From Pseudomonas amygdali (lineage in GTDB: Bacteria; Pseudomonadota; Gammaproteobacteria; Pseudomonadales; Pseudomonadaceae): 64,000 bases of DNA. The DNA is taken from the NCBI RefSeq assembly GCF_002699855.1, contig NZ_LKBW01000310.1, positions 19,119 to 83,118 on the forward strand, given 5' to 3'. This document shows, piece after piece, positions 27,252 through 36,070 of this stretch (its first letter is position 1; each line of letters opens with the position of its first letter). The position numbers and the translations under genes were made by a program. Under the pieces are notes generated by a model. That model was not told where the DNA came from. It saw only the letters and a program-made list of their open reading frames with translations, and ran no database searches.

Positions 27252-28097
27252 TCAACGGTTGCCGCGGCGGCTCATGAACGCCAGACGCTCCAACAAATGC
27301 ACATCCTGTTCGTTCTTGACCAGCGCCCCGGCCAGCGGCGGGATCGCCTTGGTCGGGTCGCGCTCACGCAGCACGGCTTCACCGATGTTGTCGGCCATCA
27401 GCAGCTTCAGCCAGTCCACCAGCTCGGACGTGGAAGGCTTCTTCTTCAGGCCAGGCACTTTGCGCACGTCGAAGAACACGTCCAGCGCTTCACTCACCAG
27501 GTCTTTCTTGATGTCCGGGTAATGCACGTCGACGATGCGTTGCAGCGTGGCACGGTCCGGGAAGGCGATGTAGTGGAAGAAGCAGCGACGCAGGAAGGCG
27601 TCCGGCAATTCCTTTTCGTTGTTGGAGGTAATGATGATGATCGGGCGCTTTTTGGCCTTGATCGTTTCATCGATTTCGTAGACGTAGAACTCCATCTTGT
27701 CGAGTTCCTGCAACAGGTCGTTGGGGAACTCGATGTCGGCCTTGTCGATCTCGTCGATCAGCAAAATGACCCGCTCATCGGACTCGAAGGCTTCCCAGAG
27801 CTTGCCCTTTTTCAGGTAGTTACGTACGTCGTGGACTTTGTCCACGCCCAACTGAGAGTCACGCAGACGGCTGACGGCATCGTATTCGTAAAGGCCCTGA
27901 TGTGCCTTGGTGGTGGACTTGATGTGCCAGGTGATCAGCTTCGCGCCAAAGGACTCGGCCAGTTGCTCGGCCAGCATGGTCTTGCCGGTGCCGGGCTCGC
28001 CCTTGACCAACAGCGGACGCTCCAGCGTGATTGCCGCGTTGACCGCCAGCTTGAGATCGTCAGTGGCGACGTATGCCGGGGTGCCTTCGAACTTCAT
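27252..28097 (-). CDS. MoxR-family AAA+ ATPase
   Basis: A 281-residue ATPase with Walker A GEPGTGKTM (about 35-43), Walker B LLIDEIDKAD, sensor 1 ITSNNEKELPDAFLRRC and the MoxR lid. Start at 28097 follows AAGGA by six bases; a TTG two codons upstream is less likely. MoxR proteins work with VWA proteins as maturation chaperones for enzymes or envelope complexes. First gene of a two-gene operon. Confidence 0.92.
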   Translation of the reverse strand: MKFEGTPAYVATDDLKLAVNAAITLERPLLVKGEPGTGKTMLAEQLAESFGAKLITWHIKSTTKAHQGLYEYDAVSRLRDSQLGVDKVHDVRNYLKKGKLWEAFESDERVILLIDEIDKADIEFPNDLLQELDKMEFYVYEIDETIKAKKRPIIIITSNNEKELPDAFLRRCFFHYIAFPDRATLQRIVDVHYPDIKKDLVSEALDVFFDVRKVPGLKKKPSTSELVDWLKLLMADNIGEAVLRERDPTKAIPPLAGALVKNEQDVHLLERLAFMSRRGNR

Positions 28098-28269
28098 GAT
28101 CAATCCTTTTCACGTGGGTAGGCGCAGCCTGTCGGCGCGCACACCGTAACAGGGGCAAGCAATGCCGGAACTATAACGTGGCTTCCGGACGGCTGTGAAC
28201 GCAGACGCCTCATTCAGTTCTTGAATGGGGCGTCACGCAGTGACCGGGTCGAAATTGTAACGCTGCTTT

Positions 28270-28294
28270 TGGTATGGCTAATTTGGCTATACCA
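28270..28294. promoter_or_regulatory. Inverted repeat in front of the DUF4160 gene
   Basis: TGGTAT (28270-28275) and ATACCA (28289-28294), with GGCTA/GGCTA inside, lie 8 bases before the DUF4160 start. Candidate operator for the HTH protein encoded by the second gene of the pair. Confidence 0.4.
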
Positions 28295-28302
28295 TACGCT
28301 TC

Positions 28303-28533
28303 ATGTCGACTAAATACAGATTCAGGGATAAATACAGGATTCAGTTGAGGGAAAAAGACCACCTGCCGCCGCATGTGCATCTGACCGGTGGTGGTCTGGA
28401 TGTACTGATTTGCCTTGAGCTCGTAGAGCCCATGCGCGGACATGCCCCGACTGTTGTGCTTAAGGAAGCTCTCGAATGGATACGAATTCACCGCGACGAA
28501 CTGATGGAGGAGTGGAAACGATGGCATCCATGA
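28303..28533 (+). CDS. DUF4160 small protein (putative toxin-antitoxin partner)
   Basis: A 76-residue protein with the DUF4160 pattern: RFRDKYRIQLREKDHLPPHVHLTGGG (PPHVH motif), then a helix ending in WKRWHP. DUF4160 genes nearly always neighbour DUF2442 genes and the pair is suspected to be a toxin-antitoxin-like module, but its activity is unproven to my knowledge. The next gene overlaps its end by 13 bases (or 4 bases if the later start is used). Confidence 0.8.
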   Translation: MSTKYRFRDKYRIQLREKDHLPPHVHLTGGGLDVLICLELVEPMRGHAPTVVLKEALEWIRIHRDELMEEWKRWHP

Positions 28534-29018
28534 AACGACCCCGGCTCAGGGATGTTCAGGCGCAGTCCGGATACCGGCTGGCCCTGACATTCATCGACGA
28601 TCAACAATTCGTCCTCGACATGAGCGCTGATGTGCAGGCTTTTTCGGGGTTACGACCCCTGATTGCTGCTGAAGCCTTTGCCCACGCCCAAGTGGGCGAT
28701 GATGGCTGGACGGTTGAATGGCCTGAACTGGATATCCAGATCGGTGCGGATACCCTGTATCTCGACGCTCAGGCTCAAGCTGCCACCGACGAAAACACGC
28801 GTATTTTCATCGGGTGGCGTGCCCGCACGGGTTTGCCCTTGGCTAAGGCCGCACAGGCATTGGGTGTCAGCCCTCGCAGCATCACTCGCTACAGCAACTC
28901 TCGCGAAGCTACGCCACGTACCCTTGCGCTGGCTTGCCTGGGCTGGGATGCATTGCAGCAACAGGCACATGCCGCCGAGGAGCGGGGTGTTTATTCCGTG
29001 GATAAAAAGGACCACTAA
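28521..29018 (+). CDS. DUF2442 protein fused to a C-terminal helix-turn-helix
   Basis: A 165-residue protein: DUF2442 domain (about residues 5-85, RLALTFIDDQQFVLDMSADV...) joined to an XRE-like helix-turn-helix (about 105-145, LAKAAQALGVSPRSITRYSN). Start 28521 has GGAGG nine bases upstream; ATG 28530 would give an ATGA overlap with the DUF4160 stop. The HTH makes it a likely autorepressor of the pair. Its end overlaps by four bases the end of the convergent AsmA-like gene. Confidence 0.78.
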   Translation: MASMKRPRLRDVQAQSGYRLALTFIDDQQFVLDMSADVQAFSGLRPLIAAEAFAHAQVGDDGWTVEWPELDIQIGADTLYLDAQAQAATDENTRIFIGWRARTGLPLAKAAQALGVSPRSITRYSNSREATPRTLALACLGWDALQQQAHAAEERGVYSVDKKDH

Positions 29019-30082
29019 GACCCCTTGCTGCTCTCATAACGCGCATTGAATGCCTGCACGAAAGCATTGCGCAGGATCTGCAGAAACGCCTGGAAGCCGC
29101 TGATGTCCTGCTGATGGACGCTGCCGCTCAGATCGACACGGGTGGCGAACTGGTTTTCCCGCTGGTTTTTCAATACGGTTTCGCTGGTGCCGACCAGCGC
29201 TTCCCAGATCGAGCGGAAAACGCCCTTGTCCTTGTTCTCGACGTCCTGCTGCCAGTTGAACACGTCCACGTTGCGCAGCAGCGGCTTTATATAGCCCTTG
29301 AGCTGGCCTTTGTCGGCCTGCGCTTCAATCACCACATCGCCATCGCCGGCGTTGAAATCGAACTTGCCATACGCCGACGAGAAGTCGTTGAGCTTCTTGA
29401 GCTGAATGCCGGTGGCGCGCAGTTTGAAGTCGAAATCTTCAAAGTTGCTGAACGGATCGAATCTGGCGGTGCTCTCCAGATCGGCATGGCCCAGCAGACG
29501 TGCCTTGCCCTTGAACTCGGCATCGCGGTTGCCTTCCACGTCGACCACGTTGGTCAGGTTATAGATGCTGGCATTGACCTGATCCGCCTCGATTTTTACC
29601 TTGGGCGTGGAGTTGAAGTTATTGAACGTGATGCGCCCGTTATCGATGCGCAATTCGTTGAGGGTGATGGGTAGCAGCTTGTCCATCTGGGTACGCCAGT
29701 CGGTGCCCTGACCGGTCTGCGAGTTCTGCTTGCTGCCGCCGTCCACGAAGTTTATCTGCGGGCCGGTGAAGAGTGCTTTCGCGACCACTGCATGGTCATA
29801 CCAGAGTGAATGCCAGCTGACAGCCAGTTCGATCATCGGTGCGTCGAAAAAGGGCACCGGGACCTTGCCATCGGTCTTGACGATCTTCAGTCCCTTGATC
29901 CGGTAAGCCCCTCGCCACAGCGCGAGGTCTACGTCGGTGATCTCACCTCGGTAGTCGCCCATGTCGGCCAGTTTGTCGTTCAGATAGTCGCGCACCAGAA
30001 AGGGCAAGGCGATATTGATCGCGATCAGCAGAACTACCAGAGCGGCCAGGGTCCATAGCGGCCAGCTGTAGCGACGTTTCAT
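29015..30082 (-). CDS. DUF748/AsmA-like envelope protein
   Basis: A 355-residue protein with one N-terminal membrane anchor (about 8-28, WTLAALVVLLIAINIALPFLV) and a long periplasmic beta-rich part with repeated strand patterns (ITDVDLALWRGAYRIKGLKI, LNELRIDNGRITFNNF), as in DUF748 and AsmA-like proteins. Such proteins are linked to lipid transport or outer-membrane homeostasis in other bacteria; here that is inference. Start at 30082 is the MKRRYS methionine; the upstream in-frame extension lacks signal character. Confidence 0.75.
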   Translation of the reverse strand: MKRRYSWPLWTLAALVVLLIAINIALPFLVRDYLNDKLADMGDYRGEITDVDLALWRGAYRIKGLKIVKTDGKVPVPFFDAPMIELAVSWHSLWYDHAVVAKALFTGPQINFVDGGSKQNSQTGQGTDWRTQMDKLLPITLNELRIDNGRITFNNFNSTPKVKIEADQVNASIYNLTNVVDVEGNRDAEFKGKARLLGHADLESTARFDPFSNFEDFDFKLRATGIQLKKLNDFSSAYGKFDFNAGDGDVVIEAQADKGQLKGYIKPLLRNVDVFNWQQDVENKDKGVFRSIWEALVGTSETVLKNQRENQFATRVDLSGSVHQQDISGFQAFLQILRNAFVQAFNARYESSKGS

Positions 30083-30208
30083 GACATGAGTCTCCTGTTT
30101 CAATGAGGGATTGACTACGCACGCGGTCATCCGTTCGGTCAGACTGGACGCCCCAGGGCTGGCGGCATAGGCTTTGGGTCTTTAACCGATGTGCACAAGG
30201 ACACTTTC

Positions 30209-31183
30209 ATGAGCCGTATCTACGCTGATAACGCCCATTCCATCGGTAATACGCCGCTGGTGCAGATCAATCGTATTGCGCCACGCGGTGTCACGATTCT
30301 GGCCAAGATCGAGGGGCGTAATCCGGGCTACTCCGTCAAGTGCCGTATCGGCGCCAACATGATCTGGGACGCTGAAAGCAGCGGCAAACTCAAGCCCGGC
30401 ATGACCATCGTCGAACCGACCTCGGGCAATACCGGGATTGGCCTGGCATTCGTTGCCGCCGCCCGTGGTTACAAATTGATGCTCACCATGCCCGCTTCCA
30501 TGAGCATAGAACGTCGCAAGGTACTCAAGGCGTTGGGTGCCGAACTGGTGTTGACTGAACCGGCAAAGGGGATGAAAGGCGCGATTGCCAAGGCAGAAGA
30601 GCTGCTGGCGGGCGATCCGGAAAAATATTTCATGCCCGCACAGTTCGAGAACCCGGCCAACCCGGCCATCCATGAAAAGACCACCGGCCCTGAAATCTGG
30701 GCGGACACCGACGGCGCTATCGACGTACTGGTGGCAGGCGTCGGGACTGGCGGGACTATCACCGGTATTTCCCGCTATATCAAGCACACCGCAGGCAAGC
30801 CGATCCTGTCGGTTGCGGTCGAGCCAGACGGTTCGCCGATTATCACCCAGGCGATGGCCGGTGAAGAGATCAAACCCAGCCCGCACAAGATTCAAGGCAT
30901 CGGTGCCGGTTTCATTCCGAAAAACCTCGATCTGTCGATTGTGGACCGCGTAGAGCGTGTCACCGATGAGGAATCCAAGGCCATGGCGCGGCGCTTGATG
31001 CAGGAAGAGGGCATCCTTTGCGGTATCTCTTGCGGAGCAGCCATGGCGGCAGCCGTCCGTCTGGCTGAAAAACCGGAGATGCAGGGCAAGACTATCGTGG
31101 TGATCCTGCCTGACTCTGGCGAACGTTACCTGTCCAGCATGCTGTTCAGCGACCTGTTTACCGATCAGGAGCTTTCTCAGTAA
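30209..31183 (+). CDS. cysK: Cysteine synthase A (O-acetylserine sulfhydrylase)
   Basis: PLP enzyme that makes cysteine from O-acetylserine and sulfide. The 324-residue product matches CysK along its length. The PLP lysine is Lys44 (YSVKCRIGAN), the substrate loop is EPTSGNTGIGLAF, and the phosphate-binding loop is GVGTGGTITG. The N-terminus MSRIYADNAHSIGNTPLVQINRI fixes the start at 30209. Monocistronic. Confidence 0.96.
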   Translation: MSRIYADNAHSIGNTPLVQINRIAPRGVTILAKIEGRNPGYSVKCRIGANMIWDAESSGKLKPGMTIVEPTSGNTGIGLAFVAAARGYKLMLTMPASMSIERRKVLKALGAELVLTEPAKGMKGAIAKAEELLAGDPEKYFMPAQFENPANPAIHEKTTGPEIWADTDGAIDVLVAGVGTGGTITGISRYIKHTAGKPILSVAVEPDGSPIITQAMAGEEIKPSPHKIQGIGAGFIPKNLDLSIVDRVERVTDEESKAMARRLMQEEGILCGISCGAAMAAAVRLAEKPEMQGKTIVVILPDSGERYLSSMLFSDLFTDQELSQ

Positions 31184-31360
31184 CACATCTTCGCAAGTGT
31201 GCACTTCATGCGGGCAACGCAAGGGTTTATGATGGCCAGCTTACGCGTCACCGGACGATTATCTCTGTTCGTCCGGTGCTTGCGGTCCTTCATTCAGAAT
31301 CATGCATCAGTACTGCCCGCGTGACGTTTGGCGTTATCTGCCCGCTTCAAGGAGAGCTTC

Positions 31361-32299
31361 ATGACCCTTTCATTTGTTGCCAAGGCATCGATCCTGATGC
31401 TGTTTCTGGGCAGCACGCTGTACGTTCATTTGCGCGGTCGGGCCCGGCTGCCCCTGTTGCGGCAGTTCGTCAACCATTCGGCATTGTTCGCGCCTTACAA
31501 CGCACTGATGTACCTGTTTTCCCGTGTGCCCTCCGAACCTTATCTGGATCGCAGCAAATTCCCTGAGCTGGATATCCTCAAGGACAACTGGGAAACCATT
31601 CGCGACGAAGCCATGCACCTGTTCGATGAAGGCTACATTCGTGCGGCCGAGAAGAATAACGACGCCGGTTTCGGCTCGTTCTTCAAGAAGGGCTGGAAGC
31701 GTTTTTATCTGAAATGGTATGACAAGGCACTGCAATCTGCCGAAGCGCTGTGCCCGAAGACCGTTGAGCTGGTCAACAGCATTCCCAACGTCAAAGGCGC
31801 GATGTTCGCGCTGTTGCCGGGCGGCAGCCACCTCAATCCGCACCGCGATCCGTTCGCCGGTTCCCTGCGTTATCACCTGGGGCTGTCCACGCCGAACTCC
31901 GATGACTGCCGGATCTTTGTCGATGGCAAGGAATACGCCTGGCGTGACGGCCAGGACGTGATGTTTGACGAGACCTACGTGCACTGGGTCAAGAATGAAA
32001 CGCCGCAGACCCGGGTGATTCTGTTCTGTGACGTCGAGCGTCCGCTGACCAACCGCTTCATGACGCGTGTGAACAGCAGCGTCAGTGCGTTTCTGGGCCG
32101 CGCAACCGCGCCGCAGAATCTGGACGACGAGCGGGTCGGCGGGATCAATCAGGCGTATGCGTTCAGCAAGCGCTTCAGCGACGGCTTCAGTGGCAAGGTC
32201 AAGCAGTTCAAGCGCGCCAACCCCAAGGCTTACCGCGTTTTGCGGCCTGCTCTGGCGGTAGTGGTGCTGACATTGTTGGGCTACTGGTTGTTTGGTTGA
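31361..32299 (+). CDS. lpxO: Lipid A 2-hydroxylase (LpxO-like aspartyl/asparaginyl beta-hydroxylase family)
   Basis: A 312-residue membrane-associated Fe(II)/2-oxoglutarate dioxygenase that hydroxylates secondary acyl chains of lipid A. There are hydrophobic segments at both ends (about 5-20 and 290-310). The metal site HRDPF (HxD) and a distal His in VHW lie in the dioxygenase core (LPGGSHLNPHRDPFAGSLRYHLGLSTP). A strong AAGGAGAG precedes ATG 31361. With eptA it is the second lipid A modifying enzyme in this window. Pseudomonads carry more than one LpxO, so the paralogue number is not assigned. Confidence 0.88.
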   Translation: MTLSFVAKASILMLFLGSTLYVHLRGRARLPLLRQFVNHSALFAPYNALMYLFSRVPSEPYLDRSKFPELDILKDNWETIRDEAMHLFDEGYIRAAEKNNDAGFGSFFKKGWKRFYLKWYDKALQSAEALCPKTVELVNSIPNVKGAMFALLPGGSHLNPHRDPFAGSLRYHLGLSTPNSDDCRIFVDGKEYAWRDGQDVMFDETYVHWVKNETPQTRVILFCDVERPLTNRFMTRVNSSVSAFLGRATAPQNLDDERVGGINQAYAFSKRFSDGFSGKVKQFKRANPKAYRVLRPALAVVVLTLLGYWLFG

Positions 32300-32353
32300 G
32301 CAACCGCTTTGATCCTGTTGTCCGCGGCACGGCGAACAACCGTCAGCCCTTTC

Positions 32354-35300
32354 TCAGTCCAGATTCACATGCCGGCTCAGCAGCGCTCGCAGCGCTGCAG
32401 GCTTGACCGGTTTTGGCAGGTAATCGAGTCCTGCTGCGTGCACCTGAGCGATCAACTCCGGACGACCATCAGCGCTGATCAGCACGCCCGGCACTGGTTG
32501 CCCCAGGCGTGTTCTTAGCCAGGCCATCAGTTCAGTGCCGGTCTCGCCCTCATCCAGATGGTAATCCACCAACGCAATCTGCGGCCTGACGCCATTGTTC
32601 AGCAGTGCTTCGCATTCCTGACGACTGCGAGCGGTCCACACCTGACAACCCCAGCGTGATAGCAGGCTGTTCATGCCGATCAGGATGCTGTCTTCATTGT
32701 CGACACACAGCACCTGCGTGCCGTTCAGCGCGGGTCGGCTGACATCCGGCAGCGTGTCGGGCATTCTCGCCGGGGCTGCTGCCAGTGGCACCCGCACGCT
32801 GAAAACGCTGCCTTTGCCAAGCCACGAACGCACCTGCAAAGGGTGCTCGAGAATGCGACACAAACCATCGGCAATAGCCAGCCCCAGGCCCAGCCCCTTC
32901 GCTGCGTGAGTCTTGTGGCTGTCGAGGCGTTTGAATTCTTCGAAGATCACCTGGCGCTTGTCTTCGGGGATGCCCGGCCCGCGGTCCCAGACCTCAAGGC
33001 TCAGGCTGTCGCCGTAACGCCTGACACCCAGCAGAATAGGGCCTTTGGCATAGCGGAAAGCATTGGTCAGGAAGTTTTGCAGGACCCGGCGCAATAGCTT
33101 GATGTCGCTGTCGACGCGCAGTGAAGTGCCTCTGACACGAAAATTCAGACCTTGCTCCTGGGCCAGCGCTTTGAATTCGGCGCCCAGGGTGTCAAACAGC
33201 GCGTTGAGCGGGAATGGTTGGCGGTCCGGGGTGATCTTGCCGTTTTCCAGGCGCGAGATGTCCAGCAGGTCGCTGATCAGGTCTTCGGCAGAACGCAACG
33301 AGCTGTCCAGATGCTGGACCAATTGCTGGGCGTCGCTGGAAATTCCGTCCTGCTGATGCGACAGCGCAGCAGAAAACAGCCTTGCAGCATTCAGCGGCTG
33401 CATCAGGTCATGGCTGACGGCGGCCAGAAAGCGGGTTTTCGATTCGTTGGCGGCTTCGGCGGTGCCCTTGGCCTCGGTCAGCGCCTGATTGAGCTGCGAC
33501 AACTCATGGGTACGTGCGGCGACACGCTGCTCAAGGCTTTCATTGACGCCTTTGAGGGCCTGTTCGGCGGCACGAAACGCGGTGATGTCGGTGAAACTCA
33601 TGACGAAACCGCCGCCGGGCATCGGATTGCCGATCAGCTCGATCACCTGCCCGTTGGGGAACAGCCGCTCCGAGGTGTGCGCGCGGCCCTGACGCATCCA
33701 GTGCAGGCGTCGCGCTACATGCACTTCGGCCTCATCCGGCCCGCACAGCCCACGTTCGGCGTTGTAGCGAATGATGTCGGCAATCGGCCGGCCGACGCCA
33801 ATCAGGCCTTCGGGGTAATTGAACAGCTCGAGGTAGCGGCGATTCCAGGCCACCAGCCTCAAGGACTGATCCACCACACTGATGCCCTGGGTAATGTTTT
33901 CGATGGCCCCCTGCAACAGCGCACGGTTGAACTGCAAGACTTCGGACGCTTCGTCGGCGATGCGTACGACGTCTTCCAGCTGCATGTCGCGCCCTTCAAT
34001 AGCAGCCTTGACCACGGCGCGGGTCGAGGAAGTGCCGAGCACGCCAGCCAGCAGCCGCTCGGTGTGCGCGATCCACTCTCCGTTGGCATTCAAACTGGGG
34101 TTGAAACCCTTGCCTTGTCTGTTGGCGAAGCGAATGAAGCTCTGACGCGCCCGGTCTTCACCAACAAAGCGCGCCGAGAGGTTGAGCAGGTCTTCTATCT
34201 GGACGGCGAGCAGCGGTCGGCTGAAGTCGCGCCCCTGGGTTTCCTGGCCAATGAAACGACCTGCCTGCCAGTGCTCCGCCACTCGGGTGCGCGACAATAT
34301 CGACACCCAGGCGAACAGCGTGCAGTTGCCGGCCATCGACAGCACCACGCCCTGAGTCATCGGTGAGATCGGCAGGTCGAACGGGTTGCTGTGCAGCCAG
34401 GACAGTAGCGGGAAATTGCTCAGCGACCAGCCCATGCCATGCGCCGCGACCGGCAATACTAAGGTGTAGAACCAGATGAAGATCCCCGCCGCCAAGCCTG
34501 CAAAGACACCACGCCGGTTAGCCTGCTTCCAGTACAGCGCACCGAACATGGCCGGTGCCAACTGGGTGATCGCGGCGAAGGCAATCTGCCCGATAGTCGC
34601 CAGGCTGGCCGTTGAGCCCAGCATCCGGTAGCTGACATAGGCCAGCAGGAGAATCATCACAATGCTGATGCGCCTTACCGAGAGCATCCAGTGACGAAAC
34701 GCTTCGAACGGCCGCTCGGTGTTTTTGCGCCTTAACAGCCAGGGCAGCAGCATGTCGTTGGATATCATCGTCGACAGCGCCACGCAGGCGACGATAACCA
34801 TACCGGTTGCCGCCGATGCGCCGCCGATGAAGGCCAGCAGGGCGAGTGACGGGTGAGCGTGCGCCAGTGGCAGACTGATCACGAACGAGTCGGGCAGCAT
34901 GGACGCGGGCAGCAGCATTTGTCCGGCCAGCGCAATCGGCACGACGAACAATGCAGCCAGTGCCAGATAGGCCGGGAACACCCATTTGGCAAGATTCAGG
35001 TCCTGAGGCTCGATGTTTTCGACCACCGTGACGTGAAACTGTCGCGGCAGGCAGACAATCGCCATCATCGCCACACCGGTCTGCACGAACATCGACGGCC
35101 AGTTGATCGTGTCTTGCCAGTATTCCTCGAGGCGTGGCGCAAGTTTGGCCTGATTGAACAGGTCGTCGAATCCGTCGTACAGGCCGAACGTGACAAACAC
35201 GCCGACTGCCATGAACGCGAACAGCTTGACCAGCGCTTCGAAAGCAATAGCCAGCACCATACCGCGATGGTGTTCAGTCACATCCAGATTACGTGCGCCG

Positions 35301-35827
35301 AAGACGATGGTGAACAACGCCAGAATCAGCGACACCACCAGCGCGGTGTCCTGAGCGCGGGTGCCGGTGGAATCAGCCACGGCACCGATCAGGATATTCA
35401 CGCCCAGCACGATGCCTTTCAGTTGCAGCGCGATATACGGCAGCATGCCGATCAGGCAAATCAGCGCGACCATGACCGCCAGTGACTGGGACTTGCCGTA
35501 GCGTGCCGCGATGAAGTCGGCAATGGAGGTGATGTTCTCCTGCTTGCTGATCAGCACCATCTTCTGCAGCACCCAGGGTGCCAGCACCATCAGCACGATA
35601 GGCCCCAGATAAATCGGCAGGAACGACCACAGCTGTTCGGCGGCCTGACCCACCGCACCGAAAAACGTCCAGCTGGTGCAATACACCGCCAGCGACAGGC
35701 TGTAGACCCAGGCGCGCATGGTCGGGCGCAGCGATGCGCTGTACCGGTCGCCGTAAAAGGCGATGGCGAACATGATGGCCATATAGGACAAGGCAACGGC
35801 CGCAATCAGCCCGCTGGACAGCGACAT
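32354..35827 (-). CDS. Hybrid sensor histidine kinase with sodium/solute symporter-like sensor domain (MxtR-like)
   Basis: A 1157-residue protein. Residues about 1-530 are a 12-13-helix SSS-family membrane domain; about 630-760 a PAS domain (ENITQGISVVDQSLRLVAWNRRYLELF); about 770-800 a coiled coil; then HisKA with phospho-accepting His in AAVSHDLMQPLNAAR; an HATPase domain (WDRGPGIPEDKR, GLGLGLAIADGL); and a C-terminal receiver whose phospho-Asp is in ALVDYHLDEGETG. This layout matches CbrA/MxtR-type kinases, which tie carbon-source sensing to gene control; the attached receiver favours MxtR over CbrA. The partner response regulator is not in the window. Divergent from the LplT-like gene, which is also next to mxtR in other pseudomonads as far as I recall. 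Confidence 0.88.
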   Translation of the reverse strand: MSLSSGLIAAVALSYMAIMFAIAFYGDRYSASLRPTMRAWVYSLSLAVYCTSWTFFGAVGQAAEQLWSFLPIYLGPIVLMVLAPWVLQKMVLISKQENITSIADFIAARYGKSQSLAVMVALICLIGMLPYIALQLKGIVLGVNILIGAVADSTGTRAQDTALVVSLILALFTIVFGARNLDVTEHHRGMVLAIAFEALVKLFAFMAVGVFVTFGLYDGFDDLFNQAKLAPRLEEYWQDTINWPSMFVQTGVAMMAIVCLPRQFHVTVVENIEPQDLNLAKWVFPAYLALAALFVVPIALAGQMLLPASMLPDSFVISLPLAHAHPSLALLAFIGGASAATGMVIVACVALSTMISNDMLLPWLLRRKNTERPFEAFRHWMLSVRRISIVMILLLAYVSYRMLGSTASLATIGQIAFAAITQLAPAMFGALYWKQANRRGVFAGLAAGIFIWFYTLVLPVAAHGMGWSLSNFPLLSWLHSNPFDLPISPMTQGVVLSMAGNCTLFAWVSILSRTRVAEHWQAGRFIGQETQGRDFSRPLLAVQIEDLLNLSARFVGEDRARQSFIRFANRQGKGFNPSLNANGEWIAHTERLLAGVLGTSSTRAVVKAAIEGRDMQLEDVVRIADEASEVLQFNRALLQGAIENITQGISVVDQSLRLVAWNRRYLELFNYPEGLIGVGRPIADIIRYNAERGLCGPDEAEVHVARRLHWMRQGRAHTSERLFPNGQVIELIGNPMPGGGFVMSFTDITAFRAAEQALKGVNESLEQRVAARTHELSQLNQALTEAKGTAEAANESKTRFLAAVSHDLMQPLNAARLFSAALSHQQDGISSDAQQLVQHLDSSLRSAEDLISDLLDISRLENGKITPDRQPFPLNALFDTLGAEFKALAQEQGLNFRVRGTSLRVDSDIKLLRRVLQNFLTNAFRYAKGPILLGVRRYGDSLSLEVWDRGPGIPEDKRQVIFEEFKRLDSHKTHAAKGLGLGLAIADGLCRILEHPLQVRSWLGKGSVFSVRVPLAAAPARMPDTLPDVSRPALNGTQVLCVDNEDSILIGMNSLLSRWGCQVWTARSRQECEALLNNGVRPQIALVDYHLDEGETGTELMAWLRTRLGQPVPGVLISADGRPELIAQVHAAGLDYLPKPVKPAALRALLSRHVNLD

Positions 35828-36070
35828 ATGAAATTCCACACCGTATCGACAGCGCGCAGTCTCGCACGATGGCCGCGCTTCGTCTTTGTCGACCAAGGTC
35901 GAGCGTGGCGGGGTGTCGCAGCTGTTACGCAAACGCTAGTAACGATGAAAAAAGGTGCGGGGTGTTTTGTAAAAAGAAATGTCCTATCGACATTCGGCAG
36001 CGTTACGTCTTCAATGTGCCTCGGATTGGCGGCTACGTCAGTTCACCCCAGCCTCTCAGGACCACGGACG

